Of a stretch of 7,693 bases of DNA, positions 1 through 6,658 are shown piece by piece (the first letter of the stretch is position 1; each line of letters opens with the position of its first letter). Under the pieces are notes generated by a model, which saw nothing but the letters and a program-made list of their open reading frames with translations, did no database searches and was not told the DNA's origin. A program made the position numbers and the translations under genes. Source of the stretch: Gemmatimonadota bacterium (lineage in GTDB: Bacteria > Gemmatimonadota > Gemmatimonadetes > Gemmatimonadales > Gemmatimonadaceae); assembly GCA_947457715.1 (NCBI GenBank), contig CANGXK010000117.1, positions 1-7,693 on the forward strand, read 5' to 3'.

Positions 1-40
1 GCTTCTATCGGTTCGAATCGGCTCGTATCCGTTCAAGCAG
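1..40. repeat. Degenerate 10-base tandem repeat
   Basis: Units starting at 1, 11 and 21 read GCTTCTATCG, GTTCGAATCG and GCTCGTATCC, fitting roughly GYTYSWATCS. A fourth at 31 (GTTCAAGCAG) is decayed, and related TTCCGTTCTTATCCG words recur at 52-66. The 10-base step is close to one helical turn, so phased protein binding is conceivable. It could equally be chance or part of a coding region entering from the left. Confidence 0.3.
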
Positions 41-88
41 GAATCGTCTGTTTCCGTTCTTATCCGCGACGTCCCCCAACCGTGACCA
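1..88. other. Left-edge stretch with no secure gene
   Basis: These bases lie beyond the stop of the minus-strand MFS gene. I see no terminator hairpin with a T tract. One plus-strand frame (from base 2) stays open for 27 codons and ends in TGA at 83-85, three bases before the MFS stop. It could be the tail of a convergent gene entering from the left, but a run this short is weak evidence and other frames are open too. The sequence also carries a loose 10-base periodicity, listed separately. Confidence 0.3.
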
Positions 89-1252
89 TTATTCGGGCGG
101 CTTGGCCTTCGGTCGCGTGTGTATCAACAGTGCGCCGATGAACGAGACGACGGCGCCGACCAGAAACGGGATCGACAGTGAGCTCGCACTCGCCACGCCG
201 CTGGCAGCGAACGGGCCGATCACGCGCCCCATCGAGGCGGCACCTTGATAGGCGCCCAGCACGCTGCCTCGTTCATGCGGTTCGGCGGCGGTGGCCACGA
301 GTCCGCTCATGCTGGGGTTGAAGAGCGCCGAGCCCACGCCGAAGATGCCGAGCGCGAAGAGCAGCCAGCCGATGGAGTGCGAGAACGGAATGCAGCCCAT
401 GCCCACACCAACCAGGATGGCGCCAATGCGCGTGAGCGACTGTGCCCCGAAACGCCTCGTAAGCGGACCGATCACTCCACCCTGTACGGCGACTGAGATG
501 ACGCCGACGAAGCCGTAGATCCAGCCGAGCGTGCGCGGACCGACGCCGAGGCGATCGGCCGTGAACAACGCCAACGTGCTTTGAAAGAGCGCGACGGCGG
601 CCACCACGATGACGGTGGAGAACAGCAGATCGCGCAGCACCGGTCGCGCGAAGTAGGTGCGCATGCCCGCGCGCTTCGTCGTGCCGGAGCGGCGTTTCTC
701 GGGCGGCAGCGACTCGGGGAGACGGACGAGCGTGAGGACGAATGCCACGAGCGACAGCACCGCCGCGCCGTAGGCCACGCGGGCGAAGGCGGAGCCGTCG
801 TCGGGGTTGGCGCCGGCCAGAAGGCCACCCAGCGCGGGGCCGAGAATGAAGCCCATCCCGAAAGCGGAGCCGAGGAGGCCGAGGGCTTTGGGGCGGGTGG
901 CGTCGGTGGTGATGTCCGTGGTGTAGGCGTACGCGGCCGAGATATTGCCGGCGGCGAGTCCGGCCACGATACGCGAGACTGCCAGCATGGTGCCCGTGGT
1001 GCTGAATGCCAGCATCGCCGAGGCACCGGCATTGGCGAGCAGCGTAATGAGCAACACCGGACGCCGCCCGATGCGATCCGAGAGACTGCCCCAAATCGGT
1101 GCGCCCACCAGTTGCCCGAGCGAGTAGAGCCCGAGGAAGAAGATGACCGACGCGGGCGCAACACCGACCTTTTCGGCGTAGAAGGGGAAGACCGGGATGA
1201 TCATCCCGAATCCGATCAGGTCGAGGAAGACAACGAGAAAAAGTGTGAACAC
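89..1252 (-). CDS. DHA1/TetA-like MFS drug-efflux transporter
   Basis: This is an inner-membrane antiporter of the major facilitator superfamily, probably a proton-driven exporter of drugs or other small molecules. It is 387 residues with about 12 hydrophobic segments, the normal length for the DHA1/TetA branch. The N-terminal DLIGFGMIIP (11-20) is typical of TetA-like proteins. The loop 2-3 motif A is GSLSDRIGRRP (55-65). Motif B begins at R94 (RIVAG), and the antiporter motif C, G-FILGPALGG, is at 134-143. The start is GTG at 1252-1250. No ATG, GTG or TTG lies in frame between it and the upstream stop, and the next in-frame ATG (Met17) would cut into helix 1. No good Shine-Dalgarno precedes the GTG. 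The gene diverges from the hypothetical gene at 1301 with a 48-base gap. The substrate cannot be read from sequence; tetracycline specificity is not implied. Confidence 0.9.
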   Translation of the reverse strand: MFTLFLVVFLDLIGFGMIIPVFPFYAEKVGVAPASVIFFLGLYSLGQLVGAPIWGSLSDRIGRRPVLLITLLANAGASAMLAFSTTGTMLAVSRIVAGLAAGNISAAYAYTTDITTDATRPKALGLLGSAFGMGFILGPALGGLLAGANPDDGSAFARVAYGAAVLSLVAFVLTLVRLPESLPPEKRRSGTTKRAGMRTYFARPVLRDLLFSTVIVVAAVALFQSTLALFTADRLGVGPRTLGWIYGFVGVISVAVQGGVIGPLTRRFGAQSLTRIGAILVGVGMGCIPFSHSIGWLLFALGIFGVGSALFNPSMSGLVATAAEPHERGSVLGAYQGAASMGRVIGPFAASGVASASSLSIPFLVGAVVSFIGALLIHTRPKAKPPE

Positions 1253-1253
1253 T
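1242..1253. promoter_or_regulatory. Small dyad overlapping the MFS start codon
   Basis: AGTGT-GA-ACACT is a perfect 5-base inverted repeat with a 2-base centre. It covers the GTG start of the MFS gene and lies just upstream of the divergent plus-strand operon. That is a sensible place for a repressor site, since drug-efflux genes are often locally regulated. No regulator gene of the TetR or MarR kind adjoins it, and a dyad this short can arise by chance. Confidence 0.2.
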
Positions 1254-1300
1254 GGGTCAATTGGGGTGGCTGCGCCGCGGGCGGAAGAGAAGATTGGGGG

Positions 1301-1771
1301 ATGGCTGATGATTCTGGCAATTCACCCCCCGAAATAGCGCCCGATCGTGAGGCGCGCATTCTCGATGATCTGCAGGATGCTGTTCAACGCATGCACGTGC
1401 TGGCGCGTTCGCCGCGGATCGTTCTGGCATCGGGAACGCGCGTCCAGGGCGCTCGTCCCATGGCCTGGCAAGCGCTGTTCGAGCGCAGCTTCGGCGGCGA
1501 CCTCCCCGACGTGAGCTATCGGGGGGCGCCGGCGTCGGTGCTGACGACCGTACTGGCCAAGGGCTTCGACAGCGAGCCGACGGTCGCCGGCGGATGGTCG
1601 CATTCTCGGCTGCGCGACGCGATGCCGATGGGACCAGTGATTCAGGTGTTCCGGACCGATCGGCTCCCCGACGACGTGGGGCGGGCTCTCCTCGGCGTTA
1701 TCCTCTTCGAAGAGGACGGCCTCCAGCTCGCTGGTGTTCGTGCGCTCGTTCGTGAATTCGGTCTCAGCTGA
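1301..1771 (+). CDS. Unrecognised 156-residue cytosolic protein, first in the operon
   Basis: I do not recognise a family with confidence. The frame stays open far upstream, but the ATG at 1301 is preferred because everything before it overlaps the opposite-strand MFS gene and reads as Arg/Glu/Gly-rich shadow sequence. A purine-rich GAAGAGAAG precedes the ATG by about 8 bases. The protein has no signal peptide or membrane segment. Residues 1-16 are polar and acidic, and 17-36 look helical. A glycine-rich middle contains YRGAP (73-77) and KGFDSEPT (87-94). Residues 111-122 (GPVIQVFRTDRL) look like a beta strand, and the C-terminus (126-154) is hydrophobic and helical. The Y-R-G then G-x-D-x-x-P-T order faintly recalls small ADP-ribosyltransferase-like proteins, but that is only an impression. 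The stop is 15 bases before the matB-like gene, so co-transcription is likely. Confidence 0.7.
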   Translation: MADDSGNSPPEIAPDREARILDDLQDAVQRMHVLARSPRIVLASGTRVQGARPMAWQALFERSFGGDLPDVSYRGAPASVLTTVLAKGFDSEPTVAGGWSHSRLRDAMPMGPVIQVFRTDRLPDDVGRALLGVILFEEDGLQLAGVRALVREFGLS

Positions 1772-1786
1772 GGGTCACCGACATCC

Positions 1787-3265
1787 ATGTCACTTCTCGG
1801 ATTGTACGACCGGTCGCTGCTTGGACGCGCGGCGACGCTGGCGCTCGACGGCATCGGCCCGACCGGCGAGCCCATTGCGCTGACGTTCGGCGCGCTCGAG
1901 GAGCGGAGCAACCGGATGGCGCATGCGTTGCGGGCGCGCGGTGTGCAGGCCGGTGACCGGCTGGCGTTCTATCTCACCAACCGCGTTGAGATCATCGATC
2001 TCTGGCTGGCGTGCATCAAGACCGGCATCATCGTGGTGCCCGTCAACGTGTTGTATCGCGAACGCGAGATCACCCACATCGTGAACGATGCTGCGCCGCG
2101 CGCGGTGATCACGACGACCGCGCAACAGGGCGATCTGCCGTCGGGCGTGACTTCGTGGAGTCTTGAAGTGCTGGTGGCCGAGGCGGCGCACCAGCCGTCG
2201 GAGCGCCTTGCGGTCCAGTGCGCGGCGAATACACCGGCGGCGCTCGTGTACACCTCGGGGACCACGGGGGCGTCAAAAGGGGCCGTGCTGACGCACGGCA
2301 ACTTTGCGGCCAATGCTTTGAGCCTCACCAGCGGCTGGGAGTTCACGAGCGACGATCGGTATCTCGCCGTGCTTCCGCTCTTTCACGTGCACGGCTTGGG
2401 CAACGGCGTGCATGTGTGGTTGCTCAGTGGCTGTCATATGCGTCTGGCCGAACGCTTCGAGCACGAGCGTGCGGCTGAGTGGTTCGAGTCGTATCGGCCG
2501 ACGGTCTTTTTCGGCGTGCCGACGATGTTCGTGCGCCTGCTCGACATCGCCCCCGAACGCGCGGCGGCGATCGGCGCGTGCACACGGCTGTTCGTGTCCG
2601 GATCGGCGCCGTTGCCAGCCCCGGTGATGGAGGCATTCCGGGAGCGGTTCGGGCATGTGATTCTCGAGCGCTACGGCATGACGGAGACGCTCATGAACGT
2701 CAGCAATCCGTATTACGGTGAACGACGTGCCGGCACGGTCGGATTCCCGATGCCGCTTACGGCGGTGCGCCTCGTGGACGAAATGGGCGGTGATGTGCCG
2801 GATGGCACGAGCGGTGAGCTGTGGGTGCGCGGGCCGAACGTGTGCGACGGCTACTGGCGTCGTCCGGATGCGACTGCGGCGGCGTTTGCCGACGGATGGT
2901 TCCGCACCGGCGATGTGGGTGTGCGCGCGGCCGATGGCTATATCACGCTGGAAGGCCGACGGAGTGATCTGATTATTTCGGGCGGCTTCAACATTTATCC
3001 GCGCGAAATCGAGGAGTTGCTGGCCGAGCAGGATGGCGTGCGCGAGGCGGCGGTGGTCGGGGTGAAAGACGCCGTGCGTGGCGAAGTGCCGGTGGCGTAT
3101 GTGGTTTGCGACGACGCGGTGGATTTCGATGTGCTGTCGCAGCAGGTGCGCGCCCAGCTGGCGTCGTTCAAGGTGCCGCGCGGATTCGTACGCGTGGAAG
3201 CCCTGCCGCGAACCGCTCTCGGAAAAGTGCAGCGGCATCTGCTGCCGCCGTGGACACCGACATGA
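1787..3265 (+). CDS. matB: Acyl-CoA synthetase, malonyl-CoA synthetase (MatB)-like
   Basis: A cytosolic ANL-superfamily ligase that activates a carboxylate with ATP to an acyl-adenylate and then transfers it to CoA. If it is truly MatB, malonate becomes malonyl-CoA. All core motifs are present: P-loop YTSGTTGASKG (155-165), A5 ERYGMTE (294-300), A7 GWFRTGD (370-376), the hinge region around GRRSDLIISGG (390-400) and the A10 catalytic lysine K480 in ALGKVQRHLL. The 492 residues match MatB (about 500). MatB-like details are FHVHGL, FGVPTMF, SGSAPLP and, after A5, TLMN followed by ERRAGTVGFP, which closely resemble bacterial MatB and mammalian ACSF3. The adjacent MatC-like carrier supports malonate as substrate. 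A medium-chain or methylmalonyl substrate cannot be excluded. GAGGG at 1770-1774 lies 12 bases before the ATG, a somewhat long spacing. Confidence 0.85.
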   Translation: MSLLGLYDRSLLGRAATLALDGIGPTGEPIALTFGALEERSNRMAHALRARGVQAGDRLAFYLTNRVEIIDLWLACIKTGIIVVPVNVLYREREITHIVNDAAPRAVITTTAQQGDLPSGVTSWSLEVLVAEAAHQPSERLAVQCAANTPAALVYTSGTTGASKGAVLTHGNFAANALSLTSGWEFTSDDRYLAVLPLFHVHGLGNGVHVWLLSGCHMRLAERFEHERAAEWFESYRPTVFFGVPTMFVRLLDIAPERAAAIGACTRLFVSGSAPLPAPVMEAFRERFGHVILERYGMTETLMNVSNPYYGERRAGTVGFPMPLTAVRLVDEMGGDVPDGTSGELWVRGPNVCDGYWRRPDATAAAFADGWFRTGDVGVRAADGYITLEGRRSDLIISGGFNIYPREIEELLAEQDGVREAAVVGVKDAVRGEVPVAYVVCDDAVDFDVLSQQVRAQLASFKVPRGFVRVEALPRTALGKVQRHLLPPWTPT

Positions 3266-3275
3266 GTCGTCGCGC

Positions 3276-4520
3276 ATGAATCCCGCGTTGCTGTCGCTGC
3301 TGGCGCTCCTGGTGGTGGTGGCGGCCAGTCTGACGTCGCGTGTGAATGTCGGCGTGCTTGCGGTTGCTCTCGCATGGGGCATTGCGACGTTCGCGGTCGA
3401 CTGGAAGGTCGAGCAGCTGATGGCGGTGTTTCCATCGTCGCTGTTTCTCACGCTGTTGGGAGTGACGCTGCTGTTCGGCATCGCACAGGCCAACGGTACG
3501 ATGCAGGCGGTGACGCATCACGGCGTGCGCCTGTTGGGAGGACGTTCGGCGCTGCTGCCGCCGTTTGTGTTTTTGCTGGCCTGTCTGATCTCGACGAGTG
3601 GACCGGGGGCGATCGCCACGACGGCGCTGCTGGCACCGCTGGCCATGGGGATCGCCCATCGCGCGAAGGCGCCGATGTTGCTGATGGCGCTGATGGTGGG
3701 GAACGGCGCCAATGCCGGCAATCTGTCGCCGATCAGCGCGATCGGCGCCGTGGTGCAGACCCTGATGGCAAAGGCCGGCCTCGGTGGTCACGTGACCGAA
3801 GTCCTGTTGATGAATTTTGTGGCGCACACGATTGTGGCGATCGCGGCGTGGGCCATGTTTGGCGGGCCGTCGATGCTGCGCGCCGGTCGCATAAACGCCG
3901 AGGGGGTGGGCACGCCGTTCACGCGGGCGCACTGGCTCACGCTGGCGGTGGGTGTGCTGTGGGTGAGCGCGGTGCTCTTCCTGAAGTTCAATCCCGGGCT
4001 CGCCGCCTTCGCCGCCGCGGCGGTGCTGGTCTTGATTGGTCTCGGCGAGGACAGTGCCATGCTGAAGCAGGTGCCCTGGCCGGTGATCGTGATGGTGTGC
4101 GGCGTGAGCGTGCTGATCGGCGTGCTCGAAAAAACCGGGGGCATGGATCTGTTCACGACGTTGCTGTCGCGGATGGCAACACCGGGTTCGGTCAACGGCG
4201 TCATCGCCGGCGTTACCGGGTTGCTCTCGACCTACAGCTCGACGTCCGGTGTCGTGTATCCGGCGTTTCTCCCCGCCGTGCCGGGACTGGTCGCCAAGCT
4301 CGGGGGGGGTAACCCGTTGCAGATCGCCATCAGCATCAATATCGGCGCTGCGCTGGTCGACGTCTCACCGCTGTCCACGATCGGCGCCCTGTGTATCGCC
4401 GCGGTACCGGCCGGTTATGACACGAAGCAGCTGTTCCGTCAGCTGTTGCTCTGGGGATTCGCGATGACCATCGTGGGTGCGCTCTTTTGTCAGTTCGTGG
4501 TCCCAGTATTCATTCACTGA
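3276..4520 (+). CDS. matC: MatC-family dicarboxylate (malonate) carrier
   Basis: An integral inner-membrane carrier of 414 residues with about 11-12 hydrophobic segments, resembling rhizobial MatC, the proposed malonate importer in the matABC locus. FPSSLFLTLLGVT (52-64) followed by LFGIAQANGT is typical of the MatC N-terminal domain. Two related substrate-site motifs occur in the two halves: NLSPISAIGAV (149-159) and DVSPLSTIGAL (362-372). This pseudo-symmetry is characteristic of the ion-transporter/DASS superfamily. The ATG at 3276 is chosen because it directly precedes the first hydrophobic helix, 10 bases after the matB-like stop; upstream in-frame sequence overlaps matB in another frame and is Arg/Trp/Cys-rich. 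There is no obvious Shine-Dalgarno, so translation is probably coupled to matB. The substrate could be another C3/C4 dicarboxylate. A run of eight Gs interrupts the codons for 343-345 but the frame is intact. Confidence 0.87.
   Translation: MNPALLSLLALLVVVAASLTSRVNVGVLAVALAWGIATFAVDWKVEQLMAVFPSSLFLTLLGVTLLFGIAQANGTMQAVTHHGVRLLGGRSALLPPFVFLLACLISTSGPGAIATTALLAPLAMGIAHRAKAPMLLMALMVGNGANAGNLSPISAIGAVVQTLMAKAGLGGHVTEVLLMNFVAHTIVAIAAWAMFGGPSMLRAGRINAEGVGTPFTRAHWLTLAVGVLWVSAVLFLKFNPGLAAFAAAAVLVLIGLGEDSAMLKQVPWPVIVMVCGVSVLIGVLEKTGGMDLFTTLLSRMATPGSVNGVIAGVTGLLSTYSSTSGVVYPAFLPAVPGLVAKLGGGNPLQIAISINIGAALVDVSPLSTIGALCIAAVPAGYDTKQLFRQLLLWGFAMTIVGALFCQFVVPVFIH
4302..4309 (+). repeat. G8 homopolymer within the matC-like gene
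   Basis: Eight consecutive G bases encode most of Gly343-Gly345 in a loop before the second substrate-site motif. Loss or gain of one G would remove the C-terminal motif and helices. Poly-G tracts can slip during replication and can also be a sequencing error, but here the frame reads through normally into well-conserved sequence. Confidence 0.6.
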
Positions 4521-4568
4521 TTCACTGCTGACCTGTTCGTTGGCGATTCGACTTCTGGTATTCATTGC
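4521..4568. other. 48-base gap with short direct repeats before the WYL pair
   Basis: ATTCACTG is repeated in tandem at 4512-4527, spanning the matC stop codon. The nonamer GTATTCATT occurs at 4506-4514 and again at 4558-4566, just before the next start codon. I see neither a hairpin with a T tract nor a convincing -35/-10 pair. This AT-richer gap could hold an operator or promoter for the regulator genes, though the repeats are short. Confidence 0.3.
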
Positions 4569-5660
4569 ATGGCTGCTGCCGACAAACTGACCCGCTGGCT
4601 CGACCTGCTCGCCGCACTTCTCCGGCGACATCACGGAGGGACATTCGCTGATCTGCGCCGTGACATCCCCGGCTATCAGGTCGGCGATGTCGATGAGCAG
4701 AGCGTCATGCGCACCTTCGAGCGGGACAAGGACGAACTGCGCGCCTTTGGGGTGGCGATCGAGACGCTGCCTGTCGGCGATGGCGGCGAGTCGCGCTACC
4801 GCCTCCGCTCCGAAGCCTTCTATCTGCCGTTTCTCGCCTTGTGTGAATCGCGCATCGTGCCGGCGCTCGAAGTGCGCACGATTCCGCGTCCGCAGGGGAT
4901 CGGCTATCAAGCGCTGCCGGTGCTGGCGATCACGCCCGACGAGTGTCTCGCCCTTCGCCGCGCGGCCTCGCGCGTGCGTGCACTCGGCAATCCGACCCTC
5001 GACGCCGACGCCACCTCGGCGATTCGCAAGCTCGAACGGGACGTCGGGCTGCTGCCGATTGCCGAGCCGCTGACGGCCAGCGTTCGGGTGCAGGCAAGCA
5101 CCTTCGAGGTCCTTGGCGGCGCGCTCGCCGCCCGACAGCGCGTGACGTTCAGTTATGCCAGCATGGGCCGCAACCGGCAGAGTATGCGCACGGTGGAGCC
5201 GTATGGCCTCGTGTTCCTGACAGGACACTGGTATCTCGTGGCGAACGACGCCGGCCAGCAGGCCCTCCGGCAGTTCCGGGTGAGCCGCATCTCGAAACCC
5301 AAGTACAACGCCGCGAGAAAACAGCCTGACTACGTCATTCCAGCGACCTTCGATCTCGAGGTGCATGCGGCCTCCCGTCACGCCTGGGAACTCGGCGATG
5401 AGGAAGCCGTGACGGTGCTCGTCGCCTTCCGGGGCGAGTCGGGGCAGGTGCTGCAGGGGTTGCAGCTGGGCGAGGACGCGAGCATCCCGTCGCACCGACG
5501 GTTTCGTGTACGGCGACGCGATCCCTTCCTGCGCTGGTTGCTCACCTTCGGCGGTGACGCGTCGATCGTCTCGCCGGCGGAGTGGCAAGGGAGTTGGCGC
5601 ACGCTGGTGCAGGATACGCTGGCCGCGCACCGCGCGGTGCCTGCTGTGGAGGTCGCATGA
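4569..5660 (+). CDS. WYL-domain transcriptional regulator, PafB-like
   Basis: A cytosolic DNA-binding regulator of 363 residues. Residues 6-80 form a helix-turn-helix region of the PafB type: a leucine-rich first helix (LTRWLDLLAALL), then MRTFERDKDELRAFGV, the usual sequence linking the HTH to the rest. A YxLP linker follows. The WYL domain (about 180-260) contains VTFSYASMGR, EPYGLVFLTG and an intact H-W-Y-L (220-223), then LRQFRVSRI. A C-terminal WCX-type extension (about 290-360) completes the usual architecture. In actinobacteria PafB and PafC act together as a DNA-damage-responsive activator, with WYL domains thought to sense nucleic acid. The ligand here is unknown. The ATG at 4569 starts the family-typical N-terminus; no Shine-Dalgarno is evident. 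The stop overlaps the start of the next gene. Confidence 0.88.
   Translation: MAAADKLTRWLDLLAALLRRHHGGTFADLRRDIPGYQVGDVDEQSVMRTFERDKDELRAFGVAIETLPVGDGGESRYRLRSEAFYLPFLALCESRIVPALEVRTIPRPQGIGYQALPVLAITPDECLALRRAASRVRALGNPTLDADATSAIRKLERDVGLLPIAEPLTASVRVQASTFEVLGGALAARQRVTFSYASMGRNRQSMRTVEPYGLVFLTGHWYLVANDAGQQALRQFRVSRISKPKYNAARKQPDYVIPATFDLEVHAASRHAWELGDEEAVTVLVAFRGESGQVLQGLQLGEDASIPSHRRFRVRRRDPFLRWLLTFGGDASIVSPAEWQGSWRTLVQDTLAAHRAVPAVEVA
5648..5653 (+). promoter_or_regulatory. Strong Shine-Dalgarno for the second WYL gene
   Basis: GGAGGT lies 3 bases before the ATG at 5657, inside the last codons of the preceding gene. It fixes the start of the second WYL gene at the ATGA overlap and points to re-initiation or coupled translation of the pair. 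Confidence 0.6.
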
Positions 5661-6649
5661 CGCGCGCCGACGAGCGACTGCAGCGTCTTCTGATCGCGCT
5701 GCCGATGATGGCCGACGAGCCGAAGCTCACGATCGGGCAGCTTGCGGCGTGCGTGGGGACCGACGAGAAAACCCTGCGCACGGACTTCCTCTCCCTCGAC
5801 CGGGACGACACGCCACCGGGGTTCGTAGAGAGTCTGCAGCTGTATCTGGGATCGGACCACGTGTCGATGCGGTCATCGCATTTCAAGCGCCCCATGCGAT
5901 TGACGCGACCGGAAGTGGCCTCGCTGGAGCTGGGCCTCGGCATGTTGGAGCAGGAACTTCCGGTCGACGAACGGTATCCCGTGGTCAATGTGCGCGGGAG
6001 ACTGCGGGAGATTGCCGTTCGGCCGGTGGACACGGTGGTCGATCGACGTAAACCGGGCAGCTCCGTGGATGCCACCAGCGGTCTGGCCGTCGAAACCGCG
6101 CGCACTGATGAGTGGGACGCGGTGATCGTGCTGCAACGTGCGATCGAGCATCAGCACGTCGTGGTCCTGAGCTATCAGCGTTCGAACGACGTGATAACCA
6201 CCGAGCGTCGGGTGCGGCCGTTCGCGATGGTGCGGGCCGATGCGAACATCTATATCGTGGCGTTCTGTGAGCGCAACGATGCCATTCGCGTGTTTCGTCT
6301 CGACCGCGTGCGCGCTGCGGTGGAGTCGGCCGACCGTTTCGAACGTCCGGCCGATTTCACGGTGGAGGCCGTGCTACAGCAGGGGCACGTGTTCGTGCAG
6401 GACACGCCTGCCGCTGAATCGTTGGTGGTGCGCTACAGTCCAACCGTGGCGCGCTGGATTGCCGAGCGCGAACCGGGAACACTGCTTCCGGATGGCGCGA
6501 TGATCGTGCACTACCCGCTGGCCGATGACTCGTGGGCGATTCGTCATGTGCTGCAGTACGGCCCCGATGCGGTCATTCTCGCCCCGGAGCGGGTCCGAAC
6601 GGCGATGGAGCTGGTGCTGCAGCGCCTGCTCGACGAGCTTCCCGCGTGA
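5657..6649 (+). CDS. WYL-domain transcriptional regulator, PafC-like
   Basis: The second member of the tandem pair, 330 residues, starting in an ATGA overlap with the first. The ATG at 5657 follows a clear GGAGGT; an upstream extension is possible but would be shadow sequence of the preceding gene. Residues 5-65 (ERLQRLLIALPMM then LTIGQLAACVGTDEKTLRTDFLSL) match the PafC-type winged helix. The WYL domain (about 155-220) contains VVLSYQRS, RRVRPFAMV and FRLDRVRAA (213-221), but the signature triad is altered: the position holding W-Y-L in its partner reads I-Y-I (198-200). A C-terminal WCX-like segment follows. An intact-plus-degenerate pair would suit a heterodimer in which only one subunit senses ligand, which is my inference. 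No pup, proteasome or tat gene, the actinobacterial neighbours of pafBC, appears here. Confidence 0.85.
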   Translation: MTRADERLQRLLIALPMMADEPKLTIGQLAACVGTDEKTLRTDFLSLDRDDTPPGFVESLQLYLGSDHVSMRSSHFKRPMRLTRPEVASLELGLGMLEQELPVDERYPVVNVRGRLREIAVRPVDTVVDRRKPGSSVDATSGLAVETARTDEWDAVIVLQRAIEHQHVVVLSYQRSNDVITTERRVRPFAMVRADANIYIVAFCERNDAIRVFRLDRVRAAVESADRFERPADFTVEAVLQQGHVFVQDTPAAESLVVRYSPTVARWIAEREPGTLLPDGAMIVHYPLADDSWAIRHVLQYGPDAVILAPERVRTAMELVLQRLLDELPA

Positions 6650-6658
6650 GCCGGCGGG

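Noticed and set aside
89..1252. Assignment of the MFS gene as a tetracycline-resistance determinant
   Set aside because: The DHA1/TetA motifs are shared by many exporters of unknown substrate, and no adjacent TetR-type regulator is present.
581..1300. Upstream extension of the 156-residue gene's frame
   Set aside because: It lies entirely opposite or upstream within the MFS gene and reads as Glu/Gly/Arg-rich shadow sequence; the ATG at 1301 is the sensible start.
1770..1789. GAGGGTCA placed 9 bases before the ATG of both the matB-like and ClsB-like genes (1770 and 7022)
   Set aside because: The shared octamer and spacing are curious, but both are ordinary weak Shine-Dalgarno contexts and two cases can be coincidence.
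2273..3493. Minus-strand open frame of about 400 codons opposite the ligase
   Set aside because: Arg/His/Ala-rich composition with no motif, lying opposite a gene with every ANL motif; a typical high-GC shadow frame.
4365..5630. Minus-strand open frame of about 420 codons opposite matC-like and the first WYL gene
   Set aside because: Spans the ends of two convincing plus-strand genes, is Arg/His/Gln-rich and matches no family.
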